From: Hominilimicola fabiformis
GTDB lineage: Bacteria; Bacillota; Clostridia; UBA1381
DNA: 64,000 nt
Direction of reading: 5' to 3'
Assembly: GCF_020687385.1 (NCBI RefSeq)
Contig: NZ_JAJEQM010000011.1
Location: forward strand, 1 to 64,000
Both the position numbers and the translations under genes were made by a program. The notes below the pieces were generated by a model. The model was given only the letters and a program-made list of their open reading frames with translations. It did not search any database and was not told the origin of the DNA. Below, piece after piece: positions 1-8,047 of the stretch; within the stretch, counting starts at the first letter, position 1; every line of letters begins with the position of its first letter.

Positions 1-88
1 TTTGCTTATCTGCCCAAATAAAACTAAGTATTTTATCATAGAAAAATTAATTTTACAGAAATAATCTCACACTCTCTTTTAACGTAAA

Positions 89-1240
89 TTAATCTAAAAT
101 ATACACTACACAACTTCTTCTGCCGAAGTCGTTGGCATTAGAATTGTAGCATAAATCAATCTTGTTACCCTTAATTGCACCGCCGGTATCTTCAGCACTT
201 GCAACGCCGTACGACCATGAACCGTCGGCTGATGTTACATACACTTTTGAACCCAACGGAACAACGCTCGGGTCAACTGCAACTATACCGTATCCAAGCG
301 GATTACCCATTGCAGAAACCGTATAACCGCCGTTTTCTGACGGTGAAGTCGAATAAGCTGTAGCAGTCATTGTGATTTTCTTCTTATATTTATATCCGTT
401 TACAGTACCGCCGTTATCGCTTACTGTCGACTTTGTCGCAAAGGTGTCCTTAACGGTTGTATTCTTAGGTGCAGGTGTAGGTTCCATTGTACCTTTTGCA
501 ATAACTTTGTTACGCATTTCAGTTGTAACTTGTTCGTCTATCACCTCTCTTGTCGCCTCTTGACCGTCTTGGTATGTAACCTTGTAAGTGATTGTTTTCA
601 CACCGTCTTGTCCTTCGTCAACGACTTTTTCCTGTCCCTTGATCAAAGTCGCGTCATCAACATATTCAACACCTTTAGGAATTACTTCCGTTTCAGTTTC
701 GTCTGTATGGCTTACCGATACAAGCTCGATTGTGTCACTGCTTGCAACAGTTTCGCCGTTGGCTGAAATTTGGTCATATTCGCCCGGAATATATCCTGCC
801 TCAACAAGTGCGTCCTTAACGTCCGCCTTTGTTACTGTTACAACTTCTTCCGATTCACCGACTTTAATTGTAACACGCTTACCACGCTTGATAACAATAT
901 TTTCATTATCCTCAACAGGCTTTTCTGTTGAAACATTAATCTTATCGGTATCCGAAACATTCACGCCGTGTTCTTCAAGAGCACCCTCAACGCTTTCGCT
1001 TCTTGTCTTTACAGTTTTTGTTTCATTTGTTCCCGCAAATTCGTTTATTTCCGTAATTGTGATTTCCTTCGCCGATGCGCTGTATACACTACCGAATATT
1101 ACCGTCATCATTGCCACAAGCGTAATAATTGCAATCGTACATCTTCTGTGTTTTGCTTTCAATTTTGCTTTTTTCTTTTCTTCGCGTTTTTCACGCAAAT
1201 TCATTATCATTTCTTGTTTTGTCATCTCTTGTGTAGTCAT
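89..1240 (-). CDS. 3D/G5-domain cell-wall protein (YabE-like)
   Basis: A 383-residue exported protein likely to act on peptidoglycan. A charged N-terminus (about 1-35) precedes one membrane segment (about 36-57, ending SVYSASA), either a signal peptide or an anchor. Two DUF348-type ubiquitin-like repeats follow (about 60-165, with the TVKTRSESVEGALEEHG pattern), then a G5 domain (about 170-245), a linker, and a C-terminal 3D domain (about 285-383). The 3D domain shows ATAYS, VAVDPSVVPLGSKVYV and AEDTGGAIKG with the three conserved Asp residues. This order is that of YabE and resuscitation-promoting-factor-like muralytic proteins; the 3D domain is related to lytic transglycosylase MltA. The start follows GAAAGGGG at good spacing. 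It is a monocistronic gene with its own promoter. The family is clear; enzymatic activity is inferred. Confidence 0.88.
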   Translation of the reverse strand: MTTQEMTKQEMIMNLREKREEKKKAKLKAKHRRCTIAIITLVAMMTVIFGSVYSASAKEITITEINEFAGTNETKTVKTRSESVEGALEEHGVNVSDTDKINVSTEKPVEDNENIVIKRGKRVTIKVGESEEVVTVTKADVKDALVEAGYIPGEYDQISANGETVASSDTIELVSVSHTDETETEVIPKGVEYVDDATLIKGQEKVVDEGQDGVKTITYKVTYQDGQEATREVIDEQVTTEMRNKVIAKGTMEPTPAPKNTTVKDTFATKSTVSDNGGTVNGYKYKKKITMTATAYSTSPSENGGYTVSAMGNPLGYGIVAVDPSVVPLGSKVYVTSADGSWSYGVASAEDTGGAIKGNKIDLCYNSNANDFGRRSCVVYILD

Positions 1241-1272
1241 AAAAGTTAAACCCCTTTCATTACTTGTTCCAT

Positions 1273-1301
1273 AGTATACTACAAAATTGTTACATTGTCA
1301 A
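1273..1301 (-). promoter_or_regulatory. sigma-A promoter of the 3D-domain gene
   Basis: On the minus strand TTGACA (1296-1301) and TATACT (1273-1278) are separated by exactly 17 bp. Transcription would start near 1266, giving a leader of only about 25 nt, so there is no room for a riboswitch in front of this cell-wall gene. Confidence 0.75.
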
Positions 1302-1517
1302 GCTTTTTATTACATTTTTATTACAAAATAATTTCAAATATTGCAATATGAATAAATATATTACTCGACTTTTCCCACATATTACTATTTATATGCACGA
1401 TATTTACATATTATTACATTTATTTTTGATTAATGTTACAAAAATAAAGCAGGTATATACTTTTTCATAGTCGGAAATAATGGAAATAAAACAAATTGAA
1501 ATGATTGGAGATTAGTA

Positions 1518-1787
1518 ATGAAGGAATTGACAAAGAAAGTAGTTATTTTAAATAATTTTTCATCACCGTATGTGAGCCAAGCAATAATAATTCTCAAAGA
1601 CTATAATCCAAAACTTGAAAGCAGAGCAATAGCAGACGCGGAAACAATAGTCAGTCGCTACATCGAACGAATACAAAAAAACGGACAACCCACAAAGGCT
1701 GTCCGCTCGAAATCTAAAATATTAAAAATATTGATTTGCTTAATTTTGATTGCGTCAATATGCTTTGCAATCAAATATCTTTCTTAA
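1518..1787 (+). CDS. small membrane protein of unknown function
   Basis: An 89-residue protein with no family I recognise. Residues 1-65 are soluble and charged; residues about 68-87 (ILKILICLILIASICFAIKY) form a single C-terminal membrane segment, as in a tail-anchored protein. TTGGAGAT lies 6-7 nt before the ATG and supports the start. It is the only plus-strand gene here and converges on the zinc-ribbon membrane protein, whose stop codon is 2 nt from its own. No signal peptide, cysteine motif or catalytic pattern is visible. Confidence 0.65.
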   Translation: MKELTKKVVILNNFSSPYVSQAIIILKDYNPKLESRAIADAETIVSRYIERIQKNGQPTKAVRSKSKILKILICLILIASICFAIKYLS

Positions 1788-1788
1788 A

Positions 1789-2589
1789 TTATTTGAAATT
1801 GCTGTCCATATAGTCAATATATTCAGTATATTTTTGAGCTGTTGAAGTCATTGAAGAATATGAGAAATCATAATATACCGCAATTCCGTTTTTCAACACG
1901 CATTTTCTGTGGTAAACAGTATCATCTGTTGTCACAGTGACTGCATACCAATCGTCACCGGCACGAGAATATGAAACTTCGCCGCCCGTTTGACGTGCAT
2001 AGTCACGCATAAGGTCAGACGGAGCACCGCTCTTTCCCTCTTGCGAAACAGTCATAGTTGCACCGCCAAGCGCATCAGTCAAGTTAAGTTTTTGATTTCC
2101 TGTTGTCGGATTTGAATTAAAAGTAGACGGATAAACGCATGTTACACCGCTTATTGTCATTTTTGAATAACCGTTTTTGCTTGCTGAATTTGACGGCGAT
2201 GATGTTGATGATACGTTGTTTGCTGTATCTGTTGGCATATTCGTTGCACTTGCAGGCGAATTTGTTGAAGTAGGAGCAGTGCCTAATCCGTTATCGTTCG
2301 GAGCCATCATATTATAGCCGATAATCACACTTACTATTGCGATAAGCAGTGCTACGATTATGAAAATCATAACACTTCCCTTACTTTTTCTACGTTTTTT
2401 ATTACGGACTTGTTTTGCCTCTTTTTCCTGTAAACGACGTTTACGATTAAGACGTTCAGCCTTCAGTTCCTCGATTTCTTTGCGTTTTGTAGTTTGGCTG
2501 TTCTGGTTGTTTTTTCTTACTGATTGACCACATCTGTCACAAAAACGTGTTCCCTCTTTCAGTTGTCTGCCACAATTTTTGCAGTACAT
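1789..2589 (-). CDS. zinc-ribbon membrane protein with extracellular domain
   Basis: A 266-residue protein. It opens with a four-cysteine zinc ribbon (CKNCGRQLKEGTRFCDRCG, residues 3-21), followed by a very basic, probably helical stretch (about 30-70), one membrane helix (about 73-95, FIIVALLIAIVSVIIGYNMM), a Ser/Thr/Asn-rich linker (about 100-140) and a C-terminal globular domain (about 145-266) predicted to lie outside the cell. This is the common Firmicutes layout of an intracellular zinc ribbon fused to an external domain of unknown function. The start follows CGGAGGGG. The function is unknown; a sensory or envelope role would be inference. Confidence 0.8.
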   Translation of the reverse strand: MYCKNCGRQLKEGTRFCDRCGQSVRKNNQNSQTTKRKEIEELKAERLNRKRRLQEKEAKQVRNKKRRKSKGSVMIFIIVALLIAIVSVIIGYNMMAPNDNGLGTAPTSTNSPASATNMPTDTANNVSSTSSPSNSASKNGYSKMTISGVTCVYPSTFNSNPTTGNQKLNLTDALGGATMTVSQEGKSGAPSDLMRDYARQTGGEVSYSRAGDDWYAVTVTTDDTVYHRKCVLKNGIAVYYDFSYSSMTSTAQKYTEYIDYMDSNFK

Positions 2590-2626
2590 AAAACCCCTCC
2601 GAAATTACTTTTTTGCTATCTAAACT

Positions 2627-2655
2627 ATTATACTATATATTGTATATAAATGCAA
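2627..2655 (-). promoter_or_regulatory. promoter of the zinc-ribbon membrane protein
   Basis: The minus strand reads TTGCAT (2650-2655), a 17-bp spacer, then TATAAT (2627-2632), giving a leader of about 30 nt to the ATG at 2589. Confidence 0.65.
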
Positions 2656-2787
2656 GTAATTTTCGTAATTTTGTTACATATAGATTACACATTAAACGCA
2701 AAATACGAAATATTTTTGAAATATTTGTTATTTAAGCGCAAAATTCCATATTTTTATTATAAGAAATTATCATATCATTTACATTTA

Positions 2788-2816
2788 TCGACAAATTCTT
2801 CCCTCTATGATATAAT
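2788..2816 (+). promoter_or_regulatory. promoter of the candidate toxin mRNA
   Basis: TCGACA (2788-2793), 17-bp spacer, perfect TATAAT (2811-2816). Transcription should start near 2823, placing the 12-nt repeat arm and the SD-masking hairpin in the 5' leader of the 21-codon peptide gene. Confidence 0.7.
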
Positions 2817-2846
2817 AACATTCTGAAATGGTTGCAAACCATGCTG

Positions 2847-2867
2847 ACACCACCTTAAAGGGGGTGT
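2847..2867 (+). promoter_or_regulatory. hairpin that can mask the Shine-Dalgarno of the toxin gene
   Basis: Bases 2847-2854 (ACACCACC) can pair with 2860-2867 (GGGGGTGT) around a TTAAA loop, with a single mismatch. The G-rich arm is the Shine-Dalgarno sequence of the peptide gene starting at 2872, so the folded leader would hide the ribosome site. Several type I toxin mRNAs are kept translationally silent this way. Confidence 0.6.
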
Positions 2868-2871
2868 GCAT

Positions 2872-2937
2872 ATGAGTGAAGCTATTGTTTATTTAACTTT
2901 GGTTTTACTGCTTTGTATAGTGATAATAAAAAAATAG
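2872..2937 (+). CDS. 21-residue hydrophobic peptide, candidate type I toxin
   Basis: The frame encodes MSEAIVYLTLVLLLCIVIIKK: a short polar start, about 15 hydrophobic residues able to span a membrane, and a Lys-Lys tail. It is preceded by AAAGGGGGTG at normal spacing and by a near-consensus promoter. Its stop codon lies inside the ascending arm of a 14-bp hairpin. Size, hydrophobicity and cationic tail fit membrane-acting type I toxins, though I recognise no exact family. A strong promoter pointing the other way 100 bp downstream would make an antisense RNA over the gene's 3' end. The peptide is plausible from context; toxicity is inferred. Confidence 0.6.
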   Translation: MSEAIVYLTLVLLLCIVIIKK

Positions 2938-3027
2938 TTACCTATCTCACAAATAGGTAACTATTTCGTAGAAAATATTTCTTTCTACTAAATTATTAAC
3001 ATGCAGCATGGTTTGTTTACCATTTCT
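2927..3027 (-). ncRNA. candidate antisense antitoxin RNA
   Basis: The RNA is predicted from the strong minus-strand promoter at 3034-3062 to the bidirectional hairpin at 2932-2966, about 100 nt. It would be fully complementary to the 3' part of the peptide mRNA from the stop codon onwards. It contains an internal hairpin, GTAGAAA...TTTCTAC (about 2969-2990). The layout, convergent and overlapping at the 3' end, is that of txpA/RatA-like loci. Both ends are estimates. Confidence 0.55.
2932..2966. terminator. 14-bp bidirectional hairpin at the end of the peptide gene
   Basis: AAATAGTTACCTAT (2932-2945) and ATAGGTAACTATTT (2953-2966) form a perfect 14-bp stem with a 7-nt loop. On the minus strand it is followed by a T-rich run (complement of 2926-2934), so it should end the antisense RNA efficiently. 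In the plus direction the T tract is weaker. Confidence 0.7.
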
Positions 3028-3033
3028 TTTATT

Positions 3034-3062
3034 ATATTATCACACAACGCTAAATTTGTCAA
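3034..3062 (-). promoter_or_regulatory. strong promoter of the antisense RNA
   Basis: The minus strand reads TTGACA (3057-3062), 17 bp, then TAATAT (3034-3039) with an extended TGA just upstream of the -10. An overlapping TATAAT sits at 3031-3036. No coding sequence starts downstream on this strand before the hairpin, so the promoter most likely drives a non-coding RNA. Confidence 0.75.
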
Positions 3063-3065
3063 GCA

Positions 3066-3093
3066 AAAAGAACGGTCATACGACCGTTCTTTT
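3066..3093. terminator. bidirectional terminator
   Basis: AAAAGAACGGTC (3066-3077) and GACCGTTCTTTT (3082-3093) form a perfect 12-bp stem with a 4-nt loop and T runs on both strands. It ends the large secreted-protein mRNA (minus) and can end a longer toxin mRNA (plus). Confidence 0.85.
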
Positions 3094-3106
3094 ATTGCTT
3101 TATAAA

Positions 3107-6100
3107 TTATTCAGTTGCAGATGTTGTTGCATCACTTTCTGTTACCTTGATATTATCAAGCATTGCACAATGGCTGTTGTTTATATAACCAAAAATATCA
3201 ATTTGTGTTGCTTTTAAGTTTTCTGTTGTTGCATCAACAAAAGCCACATCTGTTGCTTTTGCTATTTCTGCACCATCTGCTTTATTTGTGATAGTATAGC
3301 TTACTTTCTTTGTTGATTGATTAACAACTACATTGACATGCATCCATTTATTTGTATAGTCACCTATAGCTTTAGAGCTGTCACCTTGAACTAATGCATT
3401 AGTTTTATTCGATCCTAAATTAAATATAGCACCTGTTGAATTGTAAGTAACTTTTGTACTACCACCAGTAGTTCCTCTTGTTGTTGCATCACCAATGCTC
3501 AATATTGCTCTACCACCGTTTGTATTATAATAATCAAAATCAAATGTTACTATATCTTTTGTTACTGTATCTGGTAATGCATAATGTGCAAATGAATATC
3601 CATTACCTGCATTACCTGCACAAGTGAATCCGACAACTTTTGAATTTAATGTAGCATCATCTTCAATTTTTACTGTAATTCTTGAATCTGCTTTGAATAA
3701 TGGCTTTTCATCTTCAAACTTTTCATATACATTATATGATGCGTCTTTCTTGACAACAATTACAACTTTATTTTCTCCTGCTGCCAAAGTAATTTTATCA
3801 GTACCACCTGATACATAACTATATACATCATATAGTCCTGTGTCTGAATTTGTTACTACTCTTTCTGAAAGATATGATTCAGGAACAGTAACTTCATCTG
3901 CTTCAAATTTGTTATCGTCTTCAGTATATACGTCAACAGTTTCAACTACACCTGTTGTTTCATCACCTGTTGTATATATTGCCTTTAAAGTACCTTTGCT
4001 CTTTGCAACAACTTCAAAGTCTGCTGTTGCAGATATTTCTGTATCAGCGATTGTAGCCTGTACTTTGTATTTTCCGCCTATAACTCCGTTTGTTACTGAT
4101 ACAACACCATTTTCTACTGCAATATTAGCCGGTGTATCAACAACAGTCCAATTTACAGTCTTGCCTGTCATTACACGACCATCTTGGTCTTTAACTGTTG
4201 CTGTAAATGTAATAGGGCTTCCAACTACAACAATGTTATTTTCAGGAGACGTAATTTCAACTTTCTTTGCTTCATTTGCAACTACAGCAACATTTTCTGC
4301 TACAGCTGAATCTGCAACTTTTATAGAACCTGTTTTAATTGCATAATCAGCACTTGTTACTGTATATGTGTAATCACCTGATGGTAGAGCAACTTTTGCT
4401 ACACCATCAGTATCAGTTGTTTCTGTTGCTACAACTGCATCGCCATTCTTAATTTCAACAGTTGCTTTTTCAACTTTTGTTTCGCCACTTGCAACATTAA
4501 AAGTTACCGCTTGACCTATTGTAAGAACTAACTTTGGAGCTTTCTTAACAACCTGTGTTCTTGCTGTTCCTACAGCTAATTCTAAAGAAAGTTTATCTGT
4601 TGTTGCAGACTTTACTAATGATGTAACAGGAACATTTGCTGTTACAAATGCACCGTGAGCTTCAGTGGAGGCTGTAGTTGCATCCTTTGTTCCTGTCCAT
4701 ACCTTTGTATCTGTTAAACTATCATTTCTTATACTTTGATAATCTGTATATACTGCTGTTGACGCATCCCAATCATTGCTTGAAAGTGCACCTATAAAGA
4801 AGTAAGAATCTACCCAACGTTTTTGATTTGCATCATAGCTTGTTGATGCAACATCAAAATTCAAATTAGCTGAAACAACTCTATCCTTATCTACATCTGA
4901 TAGACCTGCATATCTAAGAAGTGTTGTTTCATTTGTGCTAAGTGTACCATCTTTACCCTTTGCCCATTGACCTAATTTTAGCAATTCATCACTGCCATGA
5001 GCTGTTGTGTCATCAGCTTTTACCCATGTTGATGCTTCTGCATCAAAAACTTTCATTGTTGGGTCTGCTGCATATGCAACTGTTACTGTTACAGGGTATG
5101 TAGGCATTGTGAACTTGCCTTCTGCTACAGTTACTGTTGTTTCGGCATCGTCTGTCTTTGTTACTGTAATTGTCGGATCAGCAGCAAGGTAACCCAAAGC
5201 AGGTGTTTTAGCTGTTATTGTAAGTTCTGTACCTTCTGCAACGCTTGTCAAATCTGTTGCGCCTGTTACTGTAGCAGTACCGCCTGTTACTGCAGTAGTT
5301 ACTGCACTCTTAACTTTAGCAGTTGTTGTTACTGTGAATACACCTTCTAGATTGCCGCTAACTGTAATTTCTTGAGGAGTTACTGTTAAATCTTTGTAAT
5401 CATCTTTAGCTACAGCTGATACTGTATATGTACCAGCTTTAACACCTGTAAATGTTACAGCTGTATCTTCGATTGTACCTGTAATTGTATTTTCAGCTTC
5501 TGCTTTATCTGTAAGAGTTACAGATTTAACACCTGCGTCTACAGTACCTGATACTGCATAAGTAGGAACAGCTGTTGCTGTCGGAGCCGGTGTATCTGTC
5601 GGAGCAGCTGTTTCTGCCGGAGCTTCTGTCGGCTCAACTGTCGGAGCACCTGTTTCTGCAGGAGCTTCTGTCGGCTCAACTGTCGGAGCACCTGTTTCTG
5701 CAGGAGCTTCTGTCGGCTCAGTTGTCGGAGCAACTGTTTCTGCCGGAGCTTCTGTCGGTTCAGCTGTCGGAGCCGGTTTAGCTGTAGCTTGAGCGGCACC
5801 GTTCTTTATTGTATAAGCACTTGCAAGCGGTGTCATAGTCTTTAGACTATCCCAAACCATTATCTTATCATTTGTTGTGAATGCATCTAAATCTGTTGCA
5901 GGAACTGTATAAGCTGTACCTGCCGTTAGAGCAACATTAACAACTTTCTTAACTGAATCCAATGTATTATCAGTTCTGTATGATGCTTGAACAAGAACTG
6001 CATCTGTATCCTTATCTGATGTCAATGTAACTGTATTTGCATTTTCATCAACGCTCATTGTAACCTTTGCAGGTATCGGAGCAGGTGTCGGAGCTGCTGT

Positions 6101-7729
6101 TTCAGTTGGAAGATACTTAGCATCAAGTGTATCTGTAATCTTATATGCAACTACATTATCAATCAAGGCTTTTGAATAAGCTGTACCACTGTCTGACTTT
6201 GTATTTTCAACTGCGAAGCTTGGAAGATGAGTTACTTGAGCTGATGTTGAACCGGAACCAACCTTAGTACCCTTAACTGCAGGGCTAAGTTTACCTTCAC
6301 CATCTTTATATTTACCGTCAATAAATACTCTGTATGTACCTTCTGATACTGCAACAACTACAGTGTGCCAACCTTCTGTTACCTGAATACCGATTGGTGT
6401 ATCACCGTTTGTATATCCGCTTGCATCTTCGGTTGTAATAACTGCAAGTATATCTCTTGCACAACCGTTACCATCAATATTTGTTGTGTTGTCAATCAAG
6501 AACAATCTCGGAAGACCACCTTCATCAGTACCCTTTGCGGCTGAAAGATATGTTGTAAATCCCATAATTGCAGTTTCGCCTGATGAAATTTCTTTTGTAT
6601 CATCAAGAGTTACAACCGGTCCTCTACCATTTGTTGAGAATTGGTTTGCAGCAAGTTTTAGTGCATTATCGCCTGTAGCAACCTTTGCGATTGCGGCATA
6701 TGTCTTTGTATCAGCACCTGTACTTCTTGAACCAACTTTAACTTTCATACCATCAACAACTGTTTTTGCATCTTGATCTTCTGTTTCGATTGATGCAACA
6801 GTTCCTACAGTAGCATTGTTAAAGTCAGCTGTATAAGCATCTGTTACTGATGCCGGGGCTGCAAGAGTTTGCGCTGAACCGGATACTGTTTCAGGTTCAG
6901 GAATTGGTGTGGCTGCTGCTACAACGCCTCTCAAACCATCTGTTGTAAGTGTTTCTGCCTCACCCGAATAAATTTTGATGTTATCAAGGCATACTTCACC
7001 AGGTCCTGTAACACTGTCATCACCACGACCGGCTGTTACATAAATAGTATCAAGTTTTGTTGCACTGTTGATATAATCAACACCATCAACTATTTTATTA
7101 TTATTTACATCTATTACTGTTACTTTAGCTACATCACCTTTAACGTATGTCTGTACTCTAACCCACATATCATCAGCAATGCCTGTTACTGATGTATTAT
7201 CAGCAGCCAATGTTTCTGTACCAGGGTCATTTACGATTGTACCGTCAAGTTGGTATCTTGCAGACAATGAAGATGCCACACCTGCTGTATATCCTTGACC
7301 TGTTTCAGTACTTGAATTACCGCCTGAGAACAATGCACCGTATGGGCCATAGTCTCTGGAGTCTTTAGCTGCATTTGACGAATCGATGAATGCAACTTGA
7401 GTATATCTTCCGTATCTACCCATACCATTTGACTTATGAAGTCTTGCATCGTATTCGATTGTGTAGCCGTCAGCACTTGTTAATTGTGCATCTGCAGGTA
7501 AAGTCAATGTTGCAGAATATGTACTGCTGCCATTAGCTTTAATTGAGAAATATTCACCCTTGTCATCACTCACTTGTGCAAGAGTTCCATTACCTGAAAA
7601 GCCTGTGATGTCACTTCCATCAAAGGTGTAAACAGGTGTTGCCGCGCTTGCTGTTACTGTCAAGCCTGCGAAAGCAGATGCTGACATAGCAGCGGCGCAA
7701 AGTAATGAAATTAGTTTTTTACTTTTCAT
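3107..7729 (-). CDS. giant secreted multi-domain adhesin / carbohydrate-binding protein
   Basis: A 1540-residue exported protein. In order: signal peptide (1-about 30, ending VTASAA); LamG-like beta-sandwich (about 31-255, closing DNIKIYSG); a second LamG-like domain (about 290-540); a module ending in MVWDSLKTMTPL (about 545-635); a Thr/Pro/Glu linker with four identical-length repeats (about 646-725); Ig-like and InlB-repeat-like folds (about 730-890); a DNRLRE-like polysaccharide-binding domain (about 891-1071); a carboxypeptidase-regulatory-like fold (to about 1150); a Big_1 domain (about 1155-1240); and a final LamG-like domain (about 1335-1540). No catalytic motif is seen, so binding to plant polysaccharide or a surface scaffold role is inferred. 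No LPxTG motif or SLH domain is seen at the C-terminus. It has its own promoter and terminator and lies beside a second giant secreted protein. Confidence 0.8.
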   Translation of the reverse strand: MKSKKLISLLCAAAMSASAFAGLTVTASAATPVYTFDGSDITGFSGNGTLAQVSDDKGEYFSIKANGSSTYSATLTLPADAQLTSADGYTIEYDARLHKSNGMGRYGRYTQVAFIDSSNAAKDSRDYGPYGALFSGGNSSTETGQGYTAGVASSLSARYQLDGTIVNDPGTETLAADNTSVTGIADDMWVRVQTYVKGDVAKVTVIDVNNNKIVDGVDYINSATKLDTIYVTAGRGDDSVTGPGEVCLDNIKIYSGEAETLTTDGLRGVVAAATPIPEPETVSGSAQTLAAPASVTDAYTADFNNATVGTVASIETEDQDAKTVVDGMKVKVGSRSTGADTKTYAAIAKVATGDNALKLAANQFSTNGRGPVVTLDDTKEISSGETAIMGFTTYLSAAKGTDEGGLPRLFLIDNTTNIDGNGCARDILAVITTEDASGYTNGDTPIGIQVTEGWHTVVVAVSEGTYRVFIDGKYKDGEGKLSPAVKGTKVGSGSTSAQVTHLPSFAVENTKSDSGTAYSKALIDNVVAYKITDTLDAKYLPTETAAPTPAPIPAKVTMSVDENANTVTLTSDKDTDAVLVQASYRTDNTLDSVKKVVNVALTAGTAYTVPATDLDAFTTNDKIMVWDSLKTMTPLASAYTIKNGAAQATAKPAPTAEPTEAPAETVAPTTEPTEAPAETGAPTVEPTEAPAETGAPTVEPTEAPAETAAPTDTPAPTATAVPTYAVSGTVDAGVKSVTLTDKAEAENTITGTIEDTAVTFTGVKAGTYTVSAVAKDDYKDLTVTPQEITVSGNLEGVFTVTTTAKVKSAVTTAVTGGTATVTGATDLTSVAEGTELTITAKTPALGYLAADPTITVTKTDDAETTVTVAEGKFTMPTYPVTVTVAYAADPTMKVFDAEASTWVKADDTTAHGSDELLKLGQWAKGKDGTLSTNETTLLRYAGLSDVDKDRVVSANLNFDVASTSYDANQKRWVDSYFFIGALSSNDWDASTAVYTDYQSIRNDSLTDTKVWTGTKDATTASTEAHGAFVTANVPVTSLVKSATTDKLSLELAVGTARTQVVKKAPKLVLTIGQAVTFNVASGETKVEKATVEIKNGDAVVATETTDTDGVAKVALPSGDYTYTVTSADYAIKTGSIKVADSAVAENVAVVANEAKKVEITSPENNIVVVGSPITFTATVKDQDGRVMTGKTVNWTVVDTPANIAVENGVVSVTNGVIGGKYKVQATIADTEISATADFEVVAKSKGTLKAIYTTGDETTGVVETVDVYTEDDNKFEADEVTVPESYLSERVVTNSDTGLYDVYSYVSGGTDKITLAAGENKVVIVVKKDASYNVYEKFEDEKPLFKADSRITVKIEDDATLNSKVVGFTCAGNAGNGYSFAHYALPDTVTKDIVTFDFDYYNTNGGRAILSIGDATTRGTTGGSTKVTYNSTGAIFNLGSNKTNALVQGDSSKAIGDYTNKWMHVNVVVNQSTKKVSYTITNKADGAEIAKATDVAFVDATTENLKATQIDIFGYINNSHCAMLDNIKVTESDATTSATE
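5599..5766 (-). repeat. four 42-bp tandem repeats encoding a Thr/Pro/Glu linker
   Basis: Units begin at 5599, 5641, 5683 and 5725, exactly 42 bp apart, and encode a 14-residue unit of the type TEAPAETGAPTVEP. The two middle copies are almost identical, as expected of recent slippage. Such linkers are flexible, often glycosylated spacers in secreted Clostridia proteins. Confidence 0.85.
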
Positions 7730-7841
7730 TTCTTCTCTCCCTTTCTTTCCTTAACTTGTTTCCAAGTCTTGTTTAATTTAACAGGTACAGGATGTCGATT
7801 TGAGTAAATCTGCACAATCCTAACCCATCTATATGGTATAT

Positions 7842-7870
7842 ATTGTATCATATTTTTTTTGTATGTGCAA
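7842..7870 (-). promoter_or_regulatory. promoter of the 1540-residue secreted protein
   Basis: The minus strand reads TTGCAC (7865-7870), 17-bp spacer, TACAAT (7842-7847). The leader is about 105 nt with no obvious stable hairpin. The rest of the gap 7730-8047 holds only this promoter, the leader and the terminator at 7981-8008. Confidence 0.65.
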
Positions 7871-7980
7871 TATTATTAAGAAACTTTGAACAAAAATATT
7901 GCACAAAAAAGCACATCATTTTTTATATAAAATGCAAAATTCAAGTTGTACATTTTTTATTTTTGTAGATTATTTTTACC

Positions 7981-8008
7981 AAAAAAGACCGCTTTCGCGG
8001 TCTTTTTT
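7981..8008. terminator. terminator of the SGNH-domain giant gene
   Basis: AAAAAAGACCGC (7981-7992) and GCGGTCTTTTTT (7997-8008) form a 12-bp stem with a TTTC loop, flanked by T runs in both directions. It lies 40 nt after the stop at 8048. Confidence 0.88.
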
Positions 8009-8047
8009 GGATTGTTTAGTATTCCGTTTGCAATTCACTTGCAAAGT

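Larger units (their letters stand above)
2835..3015. repeat. 12-bp inverted repeat bracketing the toxin gene
   Basis: CAAACCATGCTG (2835-2846) recurs as its exact reverse complement CAGCATGGTTTG at 3004-3015. In a toxin mRNA reading to the terminator at 3066-3093, these arms would pair the 5' leader with the 3' end. Long-range 5'-3' closure of this kind is known from several type I toxin mRNAs. The antisense RNA would begin just before the right arm and carry the same CAAACCATGCTG in its own 5' end. Confidence 0.65.

Noticed and set aside
588-1274. Plus-strand ORF of 228 codons opposite the 3D-domain gene
   Set aside because: It has a Ser/Thr/Val-rich low-complexity composition, no ribosome site, and lies fully inside a well-supported gene on the other strand.
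5575-5799. CRISPR-like spaced repeats
   Set aside because: The period is 42 bp with no unique spacers, and the units translate in frame to a Thr/Pro/Glu linker.
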